Below are positions 15,150-23,876 of a stretch of DNA of 41,961 nt, piece by piece. Each line of letters starts with the position of its first letter. Positions within the stretch are counted from its first letter, which is position 1. This stretch comes from Candidatus Nitrosomarinus sp. (GTDB lineage: Archaea; Thermoproteota; Nitrososphaeria; Nitrososphaerales; Nitrosopumilaceae), in the NCBI GenBank assembly GCA_003702465.1, contig REGF01000002.1:8598-50558 (forward strand), written 5' to 3'. A program made the position numbers and the translations under genes. Below the pieces are notes generated by a model, which was not told where the DNA came from, did not search any database, and saw only the letters and a program-made list of their open reading frames with translations.

Positions 15150-15969
15150 TAATTTTAACATCTACAACAGTTTGATAATATCTGGGACCTACTGGTCTTA
15201 CAATTTTTGAACCAAGAATTTCTGATTTAACTGGTGTGATTTTTTTATAATGCTCTTCAGTTAATTTTCCAGCTTCAGATTTTTTGTCAGCATGAATGTG
15301 AGAATAATAATGAATTATCCCGCCACTTTTTGTTGTGCTTATTGCAGAATCTAAAAATTCATCAGAACGTTCTGGCAATAACGTCAATGTTCTATCTGAT
15401 TTATCAATTAATTGTTCTTCAATAATTTTTGATGCGTCACCATTAATTGAAATCACTTGTCCTGCTAATTTGTTAATTGCAATATTTCTTTCACAAAGAT
15501 TTGATGCAACTGGATTCAAATCAAGACTATACACTGTACATTTTTTCTTTTTAGCAGCCATTATTGAAAACATTCCCACACCTGCAAACATGTTTGTGAT
15601 AACTTCTCCATCTTGAGTTAACTTGGCAATTCGTTCCCTCTCTGTTGATAGCCTTGGCGAGAAAAATGCATTTTCTACATCTACAATAAATCTACATCCA
15701 AACTCCTTGTATTCAGTTTCGGTATTATCTTCGCCAGCAAGGATTTCAAGATTTCTTGTTCTAAAATCTCCGTCTACTGCTGATGACTGATAAAATACAC
15801 TTTTTACAATTTTTACTTCATTTAGTAACGTTTCACCAATAATTTTTTTCTTTGATAATAATGAATCTGGAATTCTGACAATGATTATATTTCCTATTTG
15901 ATCAAATGCTGAAATTAATTCATTACTTTCTTGTAATGTTAAAACGCTTTCTAGTGCTTTTTTTAGCAT
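15142..15969 (-). CDS. trm5: Trm5/Tyw2-like tRNA methyltransferase
   Basis: A class I SAM-dependent methyltransferase of 275 residues resembling archaeal Trm5, which makes m1G37 in tRNA, or the related Taw2. Visible motifs are VENAFFSPRLSTERERIA, motif I TNMFAGVGMFSI, the SLDLNPVA post-I segment with Asn-Pro, and LLPERSDEFLDSA in the catalytic region. The frame opens at TTG 15978, overlapping the ABCE1 stop; the ATG at 15969 is a more usual start. It sits directly downstream of the ABCE1 gene in a translation-related pair. Trm5 versus Taw2 is unresolved. Confidence 0.83.
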   Translation of the reverse strand: MLKKALESVLTLQESNELISAFDQIGNIIIVRIPDSLLSKKKIIGETLLNEVKIVKSVFYQSSAVDGDFRTRNLEILAGEDNTETEYKEFGCRFIVDVENAFFSPRLSTERERIAKLTQDGEVITNMFAGVGMFSIMAAKKKKCTVYSLDLNPVASNLCERNIAINKLAGQVISINGDASKIIEEQLIDKSDRTLTLLPERSDEFLDSAISTTKSGGIIHYYSHIHADKKSEAGKLTEEHYKKITPVKSEILGSKIVRPVGPRYYQTVVDVKITK

Positions 15970-15974
15970 TCGAG

Positions 15975-17762
15975 TCAATGTTTGTAGTAAAAATTTCCTG
16001 ACGCCTTTTGATCTTTATCTAACCTACTTTCAATTTTATTTACTCTTGGTCTCAAACTTTTTTCATCCCTTCTAAACGACATGTCTAAGGATTTTAGAAA
16101 TCTGTTCATTGCTTCTGATTTTGGAAGTGGTGATGTGGCTCTACCTGCTTTTCCTGATTCACCTTCAAAAATAATCATTGAATCTGACATCAAATCCATT
16201 AATTGTAAATCGTGATCAATAATAATTGCTGATTTTCCAAATGAACGAACAAATTTCTGTAAGAATTTTGCAACGGCAATTCTATCTTCCACATCTAAAA
16301 ATGCTGAAGGTTCATCTAATGCATACAAATCTACTTTTTGAATTAGACATGATGCCACAGCAATTTTTTGAAGTTCTCCTCCAGAGAGATTTTTTACTGA
16401 TTTATTGTATAATTTTTTAATTTTTAATGGTTCTAGAATTTGTTCTTCCTCTTGACTTCCTTCAATTGGTCCTCCATTTGCTTTTTCTAAAAGTGCAATA
16501 ACTTCTACATCAATATCGTTTTGAAGATATTGTGGTTTGTATGCAATCTTGATCTTTTTATCTACTGAACCAACATCTGGTTTTTCAACACCTGCAATCA
16601 TTTTCATCATTGTTGTTTTTCCAAGAGCATTTGCACCCATTATGCCTAAAACTTCGCCTTTTCTTACTTTTCCAGGCTCAATTGATACTGAAAATGTATC
16701 AAATTTCTTTTCTAATTTTGGATAATCTACTATCTCTGTATCTTCTTGAAAAATATCTGTTGAAGAAGATGAGACATCCATAGAAAATTTCTTCTCTCTA
16801 AATCTAACGTTTTCATTTGGTAAGTATCCATCAAGAAAAACGTTGATTCCTATTTTGGTTGATAAAATATTTGAAACAATTCCGTATGCAGCTGGTTCAC
16901 CGTACAACACTTCAATATAATCACTAAGAAAATCTAATAATGTCAAATCATGTTCTACAACCATTACACTTTTTCCAATTTTTGCTAAACCTTGAATTAC
17001 TCTTGCAACTCCTGTTCTTTGAAATACATCGTTGTATGAAGATGGTTCATCAAAAAAGTAGAATTCTGTATCTTTTGATGCAGCAGCAGCTACCGCAATT
17101 CTTTGTAATTCTCCTCCACTAAGTTCTTTCAAACTTTGCTCCATTGAATTTTGTAATCCTAATTCTCTTACTAGTTCTCTTGTAATTCCCCTTTCATCAT
17201 ATTTATCAAGTAATTCATTTCCTGTTCCATCAAATGCTTCGGCAAGATGATGAATTTGTTGTGGTTTAATTGATGCACGAATTTGATTTTGTTCAATTTT
17301 TTGAAAGTGTTGTTTTAACTCTGTTCCACTATAATGTTTAAAAATTTCATCCCATTCTGGTGGATTTTCATATCTTCCAAGATTTGGTTTAAGTTTTCCT
17401 GAAAGAATGTTCACTACTGTACTTTTTCCCATTCCATTTCGGCCTAACAGACCAACCACTTCTCCTTTTCTTGGAGTTGGTAATTTGTATAATCTAAAAG
17501 AATTTGTTCCATATTGATGAATTTTATCGGTAGCTATTTCACTTGCTAAATTGACAATTGTTATTGCATCAAATGGACATACTTTGACACATATTCCACA
17601 TCCATTGCAAATATCTTCATCGATTTGCGCTTTTTTTGATTCTTCATGAATTGTCACACATTCTGCGCCTGATTTATTGACTGGACAATATTTTATGCAT
17701 TCTAATCCACATTTTTGAGGCTGACATAGATCTTGATCTAATACTGCTACTCTATGTGTCAT
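15975..17762 (-). CDS. ABCE1 ribosome-recycling ATPase (RNase L inhibitor)
   Basis: ABCE1 splits post-termination 70S/80S-type ribosomes in archaea and eukaryotes. The 595-residue product has the N-terminal iron-sulfur domain (eight Cys, residues 13-63, including CNGCGICVKVCPF), then two ATPase domains: Walker A GRNGMGKST (about 108-116) and GANALGKTT (about 378-386), and two LSGGELQ signatures. Length and domain order are standard. A TATA-like element at 17788-17795 (minus strand) lies 26-33 bp upstream of the ATG. The downstream gene is the Trm5-like methyltransferase. Confidence 0.96.
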   Translation of the reverse strand: MTHRVAVLDQDLCQPQKCGLECIKYCPVNKSGAECVTIHEESKKAQIDEDICNGCGICVKVCPFDAITIVNLASEIATDKIHQYGTNSFRLYKLPTPRKGEVVGLLGRNGMGKSTVVNILSGKLKPNLGRYENPPEWDEIFKHYSGTELKQHFQKIEQNQIRASIKPQQIHHLAEAFDGTGNELLDKYDERGITRELVRELGLQNSMEQSLKELSGGELQRIAVAAAASKDTEFYFFDEPSSYNDVFQRTGVARVIQGLAKIGKSVMVVEHDLTLLDFLSDYIEVLYGEPAAYGIVSNILSTKIGINVFLDGYLPNENVRFREKKFSMDVSSSSTDIFQEDTEIVDYPKLEKKFDTFSVSIEPGKVRKGEVLGIMGANALGKTTMMKMIAGVEKPDVGSVDKKIKIAYKPQYLQNDIDVEVIALLEKANGGPIEGSQEEEQILEPLKIKKLYNKSVKNLSGGELQKIAVASCLIQKVDLYALDEPSAFLDVEDRIAVAKFLQKFVRSFGKSAIIIDHDLQLMDLMSDSMIIFEGESGKAGRATSPLPKSEAMNRFLKSLDMSFRRDEKSLRPRVNKIESRLDKDQKASGNFYYKH

Positions 17763-17787
17763 AGTTGTAATTCGATATTTTCTTTGC

Positions 17788-17795
17788 TTTATACC
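17788..17795 (-). promoter_or_regulatory. TATA box for ABCE1
   Basis: The minus-strand GGTATAAA is 26-33 bp before the ABCE1 ATG, consistent with leaderless transcription. Confidence 0.5.
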
Positions 17796-17859
17796 TATTT
17801 TGAGTTGATTTCAAATCTGTCGTTACCTTAATACATTAGAATTATGGTATGATTTTCAA

Positions 17860-17972
17860 GCCGGCCATAGCGTCAGGGTGCGACCTAATCCCGTTCCGAA
17901 CTTAGAAGTCAAACCTGATGTCGCTGTTGTGCTACTAAGATGCGAGAGCTCTTGGGAAGCAACAGTGCTGGC
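17860..17972 (+). rRNA. rrf: 5S ribosomal RNA
   Basis: The ends pair as helix I (GCCGGC at 17860-17865 with GCTGGC at 17967-17972, one G:U). The internal CCCGTTCCGAAC loop-B/helix-III segment and the AAGTCAAACC stretch are the conserved 5S core. Boundaries may extend a few bases. No 16S or 23S is adjacent, so it is an unlinked single gene. A TATA-like CTTAATAC lies at 17827-17834, and T-rich sequence follows the 3' end. Confidence 0.95.
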
Positions 17973-18030
17973 ATTTTCTAATTTTCAATCAATCTTTTAA
18001 TATCCACACTGTTGGATTGAATTGATTTCA

Positions 18031-18159
18031 ATGCCAAACTGTAGCGTCTGTGGACAAAAATGTGATAATGACATTAGATTACTAAATCATATGATGGAAA
18101 AACACGGTTGGAGAAATCCAAATGTTGGAACTCCTGATAGAAATAGTAGAGGTTACTAA
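18031..18159 (+). CDS. 42-residue single C2H2 zinc-finger protein
   Basis: A very small ORF: ATG at 18031, TAA at 18157-18159. It contains one classical C2H2 finger: C4, C7, H20, H25 (C-x2-C-x12-H-x4-H), followed by a polar tail with RNPN and a C-terminal RGY. TTTTAATATC (17995-18004) is a TATA-like element 27-36 bp before the ATG. It lies between 5S rRNA and the convergent pepA gene, with a 2-bp gap to pepA. Likely a nucleic-acid or protein-binding mini-finger; function unknown. Confidence 0.8.
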   Translation: MPNCSVCGQKCDNDIRLLNHMMEKHGWRNPNVGTPDRNSRGY

Positions 18160-18161
18160 TT

Positions 18162-19637
18162 TTACAATTTCTGTAAATAATCTAAAATTAATCTAACTCC
18201 AAATCCTGTTGCACCTTTTGGATTGTATGGTTTATCTTTTGTTGCTGCTCCTTGTGTCCATGCAACACCTGCAATATCAAAATGTGCCCATGGTGTATCT
18301 TTAATTGCACTTTTCAAAAATGCTGCTGCTGTAATTGTTCCAGCTGCTCGTCCAATTCCCATATTTTTAATATCTGCAACATCGGATTTTATCATGTCCA
18401 TATAGTCTTGTGTTAATGGTAATTCCCAAATCTCCTCTGTTGTTGTTTTAGATGATGTTGTTAATTTTTCTGTTAATTGATTATTGTTTGAAACAATTGC
18501 TGCAACATTATTTCCAAGTGCTATTATACATGCACCTGTCAAAGTTGCAAAATCAATAATTGCTTTAGGTGAATATTGTTTTTCACCATAAGCTAAAGCA
18601 TCAGCTAAAATGAGCCTACCTTCTGCATCTGTATTTAGAATTTCTGCAGTTTTTCCATTGTATAGTTTAATTATGTCTCCTGGTCTATAGGCTTCTCCTC
18701 CTGGCATATTTTCTACTGAAGGAATAATTCCAACCACGTTAATTGGTAATTTTAATTCAGAAACTGATTTCATTATTCCTAAAACCGTGCATCCTCCACA
18801 TTTATCAAATTTCATTTCATCCATACTTTGTCCTGGTTTCAATGAAATTCCACCAGTATCAAATGTAACTGCTTTTCCAACTAAAACAATTGGTTTTTGA
18901 TTTTTAGGACCATTGTTATGTTCCATTGTAATTAATTTTGGTTCATTTTTACTTCCTTTGCCTACTGCTGTAATTCCTCCAAAACCTTTTTTCCTTAATT
19001 CTGGTTGTGAAATAACTGTACATTTCATTTTATTCTTTTTTGAAATTTCTTTAGCAAAGTTTGCTAATGTTGTAGGAGTACATTCGTTTGGAGGTAAATT
19101 TCCAACACTCTTTGTAAATATTGCACCATCTGCAACAGCCTCAGCAATTTTGATTGCTTTTGAAATTTTACTTGATTTCGAAACTATGATTGTCATGTCT
19201 GGTGATTTTTCAGCTTTTTCAGCTTTAAATTTGTCAAATTTGTATAATGACATTTTTACACCTTCTACAATCTGGGAAACTGAAGAAATTGAATCGATAA
19301 CAAAAGTTGGTGGTGTTATAATTGAAAATTCTTTTAATTTTAATTCTCTTGCTTTTTGTGCAATTCTGCCTGCAACAAATCTTATTGTATCATTTGTAAT
19401 GTCTTCTTTTTTTCCAATACCTGCCAAAAGGATTCTTTGAGCCTGTTTTTTATTAGGAATTGGAATAATTGTTAATTTTCCTAATTTCCCATTCATATCT
19501 TTAAGTGACTGGTTAATGGAATATGATGTCTTAGCATCTACTTTTGGTAATCCTAAAACTTTGTTTGAATCTTCTAGTACAAATCCACAGAGAAGTTCTG
19601 TTTTTCTTTTTGTAGAACTTTCTGTTTTGATTTTCAT
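18162..19637 (-). CDS. pepA: Leucyl aminopeptidase (M17)
   Basis: A cytosolic di-metal aminopeptidase removing N-terminal residues from peptides. The 491-residue protein has the M17 signature NTDAEGRL (about 338-345), the KAVTFDTGGISLKP segment with catalytic Lys and metal Asp, and KFDKCGG in the metal site. The N-terminal macro-like domain covers about residues 1-160. ATG start MKIKTESS; the next upstream gene on this strand is the DCC-family protein. Confidence 0.94.
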   Translation of the reverse strand: MKIKTESSTKRKTELLCGFVLEDSNKVLGLPKVDAKTSYSINQSLKDMNGKLGKLTIIPIPNKKQAQRILLAGIGKKEDITNDTIRFVAGRIAQKARELKLKEFSIITPPTFVIDSISSVSQIVEGVKMSLYKFDKFKAEKAEKSPDMTIIVSKSSKISKAIKIAEAVADGAIFTKSVGNLPPNECTPTTLANFAKEISKKNKMKCTVISQPELRKKGFGGITAVGKGSKNEPKLITMEHNNGPKNQKPIVLVGKAVTFDTGGISLKPGQSMDEMKFDKCGGCTVLGIMKSVSELKLPINVVGIIPSVENMPGGEAYRPGDIIKLYNGKTAEILNTDAEGRLILADALAYGEKQYSPKAIIDFATLTGACIIALGNNVAAIVSNNNQLTEKLTTSSKTTTEEIWELPLTQDYMDMIKSDVADIKNMGIGRAAGTITAAAFLKSAIKDTPWAHFDIAGVAWTQGAATKDKPYNPKGATGFGVRLILDYLQKL

Positions 19638-19659
19638 TATATCTTTGTTTTTTAAAGCA

Positions 19660-20049
19660 TTATTTAGATTTTCTATATTTCAATTTTTTACTATTTGTAA
19701 TTAGTGTAAATGATCTAACAAATACTGCTTTTGCACTTTTACATTCATTACTGCAAATATTATCCATTTGAGCAAATTTGGTTTTTCTTGGATTTGAGGA
19801 AAAAATTGATTTTATTAATGGTAGTAATGCTGCTCTTCCCCCACTTGCTGTATTTTCATCAATAAACCAAAACATTTCCAATGCTGAATCATCTAAAATC
19901 TCTTCACGAATTTTCTTTCCAAAATTTGAATAATGACCTACCATTGTAATTTTTCCTCTTGCAAAAAAATTTACAATTGATGCAAATTTTATACAAACAT
20001 AACATTCATCATCAAAGAGTACAATTGGAATTTCATTTTTAATTTCCAC
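19660..20049 (-). CDS. DCC-family (DUF393) thiol-disulfide protein
   Basis: A 129-residue protein with the N-terminal motif IVLFDDECYVCIKF (Asp-x-x-Cys-x-x-Cys), the mark of the DCC/DUF393 thioredoxin-like family. Two further Cys (CSNECKSA) occur near residue 100. Family members are poorly characterised and thought to act in redox. Start is GTG at 20049. Divergent from the sugar-phosphate operon with a 75-bp gap. Confidence 0.78.
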   Translation of the reverse strand: MEIKNEIPIVLFDDECYVCIKFASIVNFFARGKITMVGHYSNFGKKIREEILDDSALEMFWFIDENTASGGRAALLPLIKSIFSSNPRKTKFAQMDNICSNECKSAKAVFVRSFTLITNSKKLKYRKSK

Positions 20050-20093
20050 ATCTATGTTAAATTGCGATCAAATTAAAATATTACAGAAGTAGA

Positions 20094-20100
20094 TTTTTAT
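20094..20100 (+). promoter_or_regulatory. TATA-like element for the transketolase operon
   Basis: TTTTTAT lies 25-31 bp before the ATG at 20125, the distance expected for leaderless transcription of the operon. Confidence 0.45.
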
Positions 20101-20124
20101 TCAATTTATGAAGAAACGATCCAG

Positions 20125-21792
20125 ATGGGTCTTAATTATTATCAAATTAAAAAAAATATTCTAAGAGCTCGTAAATTAGTAATTAAAGCAACAAATTCTG
20201 CAGGTTCTGGGCATCCTGGCGGCTCATTTTCAATGGCTGAAATCTTAGGTTGTTTGTTTAACAAACATTTGAAATTTGACCCTCAAAATCCTCAATGGGA
20301 AGATCGTGATAGATTAGTACTGTCAAAAGGTCATGCTGCACCTGGATTGTTTTCTAATATGGCTGTGGCAGGATATTTTCCTGAATCTGAAATGGAAACT
20401 TTGCGAAAATTTGGAAGTAAATTACAGGGACATCCAGATCTAAAATGTCCTGGTGTTGAATTTTGTGGAGGTTCATTGGGAACTGGATTGTCTTATTCTG
20501 TTGGAATTGCACTTGCTGCAAAAATTGATTCAAAAGATCATCATGTCTATACAATTATTGGTGATGGTGAATCTGATGAAGGTCAAGTTTGGGAAGCTGC
20601 AATGACAGCTTCAAAATACAAAGTTGATAATCTAACCGTTTTTCTTGATAGAAATTTCATTCAACAAGATTCTTACACTGAAAAAGTAATGCCATTGGAT
20701 GAAAAATTAGAAAGTGATGATATTACAGAAATGTGGAAAGATGCATCAAGATGGAAGACTGGTGATAAATGGAGATCATTTGGTTGGAATGTTCTTGAAA
20801 TTGATGGACATCGAGTTGAACAAATTGATGCAGCAATTACTAAAGCTAATGCAACTAAAGGAGTTCCAACAATTATTATTTCTAGAACTATCAAAGGAAA
20901 GTCTTTGGAACATATGGAAGATAATCCTCAATGGCATGGTAAAGCTCCCGATACTGATGTTGTGCCTATAATTAACTTAGAATTGGATTCTCAATTTTTG
21001 ATTGCCCCTTCAATTATTGCTGGTGATATGTCTAACTTAGAAAATGAAGTAAAGAGATGTGTAACTGGAAGATCTGATTTAATTCATCTTGATGTTATGG
21101 ATGGTCAATTTGTACCAACAAAAACATTTGATCATAATAAAATTAAAGAACTTAGACCATTAACTGTGATTCCATTTGATACACATCTAATGATAAATGA
21201 TCCTGTAAAATATGTGAAAGACTACATTGATGCTGGTAGTGATATTGTTACAGTTCATGCTGAAGTTACTGATGAATCTAGTTTCGGAGAAATCCATGAC
21301 ACGTTAAAACAAAATCAAGTAGGTGTTGGTTTTGCTATCAACCCTGATACAGAATTACCTGAATGGTCTTACAAATTTTTGTCTACATTAGATCAATTAA
21401 TTGTCATGTCTGTTGTACCTGGAAAATCTGGTCAAAAATACATTGAAGAAACTCATTCCAAAATGGCTCGATTGAATTCTATTCTAAATGAGCATAATTT
21501 TTCTGGTATTATTGAGGCTGACGGAGGTGTGAATATTGAAAATATTGGTTCGGTATTTGCAGATGGTGCTCGTGCTTTTGTTGGCGGTGGTGCAATAATT
21601 GGACAACAGGATGTTAGAGCTGCAATTAAAGATTTTAGAATTGCTGTTTTAAAATCAAGACGAACAATGTTGTTAGATAAAGCAAATCAATTAGGTGGTT
21701 CTGATTTGGTAAACAAATGGATTGGATTACATGTTATTGGTGCAAAACAAGAAGAAATTAAAAAAATTGCTCAGGAGGCAGGATATCTATGA
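20125..21792 (+). CDS. Transketolase N-terminal half fused to ribulose-phosphate 3-epimerase
   Basis: A 555-residue two-domain protein. Residues 1 to about 285 are the thiamine-diphosphate-binding half of transketolase (SGHPGGS with His30, SKGHAAPG with His70, GDGESDEGQ at 146-154). From about residue 290 a complete ribulose-phosphate 3-epimerase begins (LIAPSII at 292-298) with its metal and catalytic set: His321 and Asp323 in HLDVMDG, His354 in THLM, Asp466 in EADGGV. About 50 extra helical residues follow. There is no stop or frameshift between domains. The next genes are the transketolase C-terminal half and a transaldolase, so one operon covers most of the non-oxidative pentose phosphate pathway. 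The two-protein split of transketolase is known in archaea; the fusion is the unusual part. Confidence 0.92.
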   Translation: MGLNYYQIKKNILRARKLVIKATNSAGSGHPGGSFSMAEILGCLFNKHLKFDPQNPQWEDRDRLVLSKGHAAPGLFSNMAVAGYFPESEMETLRKFGSKLQGHPDLKCPGVEFCGGSLGTGLSYSVGIALAAKIDSKDHHVYTIIGDGESDEGQVWEAAMTASKYKVDNLTVFLDRNFIQQDSYTEKVMPLDEKLESDDITEMWKDASRWKTGDKWRSFGWNVLEIDGHRVEQIDAAITKANATKGVPTIIISRTIKGKSLEHMEDNPQWHGKAPDTDVVPIINLELDSQFLIAPSIIAGDMSNLENEVKRCVTGRSDLIHLDVMDGQFVPTKTFDHNKIKELRPLTVIPFDTHLMINDPVKYVKDYIDAGSDIVTVHAEVTDESSFGEIHDTLKQNQVGVGFAINPDTELPEWSYKFLSTLDQLIVMSVVPGKSGQKYIEETHSKMARLNSILNEHNFSGIIEADGGVNIENIGSVFADGARAFVGGGAIIGQQDVRAAIKDFRIAVLKSRRTMLLDKANQLGGSDLVNKWIGLHVIGAKQEEIKKIAQEAGYL

Positions 21793-22763
21793 ATGATCCA
21801 GTAATGACTGATATGCGTTCAGAATATTCAAAATCATTAATTCAAGTTGGACATGATAATCCAAATGTAGTTGTTTTGGGAGCTGACACAACTGATTCGT
21901 TAAAAACTTCTGGATTTGGAAAACAATTCCCTGATAGATTTTTCAATGTTGGTATAGCTGAAGCAAATCTAGTTACAATGTCAGCTGGATTAGCTGTATC
22001 CGGAAAAGTTTCTTTTGCAAGTACTTATGCAATTTTTTTACCTGGTAGAGCTGTTGATCAAATTAGAAACAATATTGCATATCCATCACCTCCAGGAAAA
22101 AAAGGACTAAATGTAAAATTAGTCACGTCTCATGGAGGTTTGTCTGTAGGACCTGATGGTGGTTCACATCAACAAATTGAGGATATTGCAATAATGAGAG
22201 TTATTCCAAACTTTCGTGTTTTTATTCCTGCTGACACTATTGCTGTTTCAAAATTAACACATTTGATGGCATCTGAATATGGACCATTTTACATGCGAAT
22301 GGCAAGATCAAAAACACCTGTAGTACATTCAGAATCTCAAGAATTTAAAATTGGTAAAGGAATTACTGTTAGAGATGGTTCTGATTGTACAATTGCTGCA
22401 TGTGGAATTACTGTTAGAATGGCATTAGAAGCTGCTGAAATGCTACAGCAAGATGGAATTTCTTGTAGAGTGTTAGACATATTTTCTATCAAGCCTATAG
22501 ATAATGAAATTTTAGAAAAAGCAGCAAGAGAAACTGGCTGTATTGTAACAACTGAGGAACACAATATCTTTGGTGGAATGGGCTCAGCCGTAGCAGAATC
22601 TGTTTCTGAGTCTTATCCTGTTCCAATTAAGAGAATTGGAGCCCAAGATATGTTTGGTGAATCTGCACGTGATGCTGAAATTCCATTACTCTTAGAGAAG
22701 CATGGAATTACATCTTTTAATATGGCAAAACAAGCTAAAGAACTGAGGAGTAAAAAAATATGA
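21789..22763 (+). CDS. Transketolase C-terminal subunit
   Basis: The 324-residue pyrimidine-binding and C-terminal half of transketolase; it must pair with the N-terminal half encoded just upstream. Recognisable are GADTTDSLKTS, the FFNVGIAEANLVTMSAGLA segment with the catalytic Glu, SHGGLSVGPDGGSHQ and TTEEHNIFGGMGSAVAE. It overlaps the upstream gene by four bases (ATGA) with AGGAGG about 10 bases before the ATG, and overlaps the transaldolase gene the same way, so the three are co-translated. Confidence 0.94.
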   Translation: MNDPVMTDMRSEYSKSLIQVGHDNPNVVVLGADTTDSLKTSGFGKQFPDRFFNVGIAEANLVTMSAGLAVSGKVSFASTYAIFLPGRAVDQIRNNIAYPSPPGKKGLNVKLVTSHGGLSVGPDGGSHQQIEDIAIMRVIPNFRVFIPADTIAVSKLTHLMASEYGPFYMRMARSKTPVVHSESQEFKIGKGITVRDGSDCTIAACGITVRMALEAAEMLQQDGISCRVLDIFSIKPIDNEILEKAARETGCIVTTEEHNIFGGMGSAVAESVSESYPVPIKRIGAQDMFGESARDAEIPLLLEKHGITSFNMAKQAKELRSKKI

Positions 22764-23425
22764 AAATTTTTCTTGATACTGCTAATTTAGAATCCATTAA
22801 AAAATTCAATGATATGGGATTGCTAGATGGAATTACAACTAATCCTTCTTTGATGTCAAAGGAAGGTGGTAATCCAAAAGATGCAATGGAAGAAATCACA
22901 AAAATCATTCAAGGTGATGTCAGTTTAGAAGTTGTTAGTACTGATTATTCTGGAATGCTTGAAGAAGGTAAACGTCTTCGTGAATATGGAGAAAATGTTG
23001 TTGTAAAAGTTCCAATGACTCCTGATGGTCTAAAAGCATGTAAATCGTTTTCATCACAAGGAATTCCTGTTAACGTTACTTTGATATTTTCTGCAAATCA
23101 AGCTTTACTTGCAGCAAAATCTGGTGCAAAATATGTTAGTCCATTTATTGGTAGATTAGATGATATTGGCCAAAATGGAATGACACTAATCAAAGAAATA
23201 AAAGAAATCTTTTCAAATTATACTTTTGATACACAAATTTTAGTTGCAAGTGTTCGTCACCCATTACATGTAATTGATGCAGCTAAAATTGGTGCAGATG
23301 TAGTGACATTACCTCCTGGCGTTTTAGATAAAATGCTTCAACACCCTTTGACAAAAATTGGTTTAGATAATTTTCTTGCTGACTGGGAAAAGTTGAAACA
23401 AAAAAATCCTGATACAAAAATATAA
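22760..23425 (+). CDS. tal: Transaldolase / fructose-6-phosphate aldolase (TalC type)
   Basis: A 221-residue small transaldolase. The start MKIFLDTANLESIK with Asp6, TTNPSLM with Asn28, and the Schiff-base Lys83 in VVVKVPMTPDG are all in place. It moves dihydroxyacetone units between sugar phosphates. Third gene of the operon, ATGA overlap upstream with GAGGAG as ribosome binding site. Short TalC enzymes may act as transaldolase or as fructose-6-phosphate aldolase; the operon favours transaldolase. Confidence 0.92.
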   Translation: MKIFLDTANLESIKKFNDMGLLDGITTNPSLMSKEGGNPKDAMEEITKIIQGDVSLEVVSTDYSGMLEEGKRLREYGENVVVKVPMTPDGLKACKSFSSQGIPVNVTLIFSANQALLAAKSGAKYVSPFIGRLDDIGQNGMTLIKEIKEIFSNYTFDTQILVASVRHPLHVIDAAKIGADVVTLPPGVLDKMLQHPLTKIGLDNFLADWEKLKQKNPDTKI

Positions 23426-23469
23426 TCTATTTTAGAAAAATATAAGAAAAATAAAATCCAAAAAGGAGT

Positions 23470-23730
23470 TTATGTTTTGGCTTTTCTTGAACCAGTACCT
23501 CTACCAGTACTTCTTGTACTACCTTTGGTTGAAGGTCTAGCTTTTGGTTCAGGAGTATCTGAAAGTTTTCTTCTACCAGTTCCTCTACCTGTTGAAACTG
23601 TAACGCTGCCTGCAGCTTTCTTTCTTTCAGCTTGAATTTTTTTAAATTCTTCGCCTGAGAATTTAAGATCTTCTACATCAACTTCTATTGTTCCAGTTCC
23701 TCTACCTGTTCTGATTTTAACTTTAACCAT
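23470..23730 (-). CDS. Small basic protein with three TGRGTG repeats
   Basis: An 86-residue, strongly basic protein of unknown family. The hexapeptide TGRGTG occurs three times (residues 8-13, 47-52, 75-80), separated by a predicted helix rich in Glu and Lys (about 20-40) and a Pro/Ser/Arg-rich linker. The repeats suggest three equivalent contacts, for instance with nucleic acid, but this is a guess. A TATA box (CTTATAAAAG, minus strand, 23755-23764) lies 25-34 bp upstream of the ATG. An AAAAAGGAG-like purine run follows its stop. Confidence 0.8.
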   Translation of the reverse strand: MVKVKIRTGRGTGTIEVDVEDLKFSGEEFKKIQAERKKAAGSVTVSTGRGTGRRKLSDTPEPKARPSTKGSTRSTGRGTGSRKAKT

Positions 23731-23754
23731 GTTTTTACTAAAATCATCTACGGG

Positions 23755-23764
23755 CTTTTATAAG
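23755..23764 (-). promoter_or_regulatory. TATA box for the TGRGTG-repeat protein
   Basis: The minus-strand CTTATAAAAG is a good archaeal TATA element centred about 29 bp before the ATG, implying a leaderless message. Confidence 0.6.
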
Positions 23765-23876
23765 ATATGTCTATATTTTACATCTAAAAACAAACTATCA
23801 TAATTTCACTATTTTATGATACTATAGAAAATTGATTTTCCATACCATCAAATTAGAACATTTAAAAAAATCCCTA

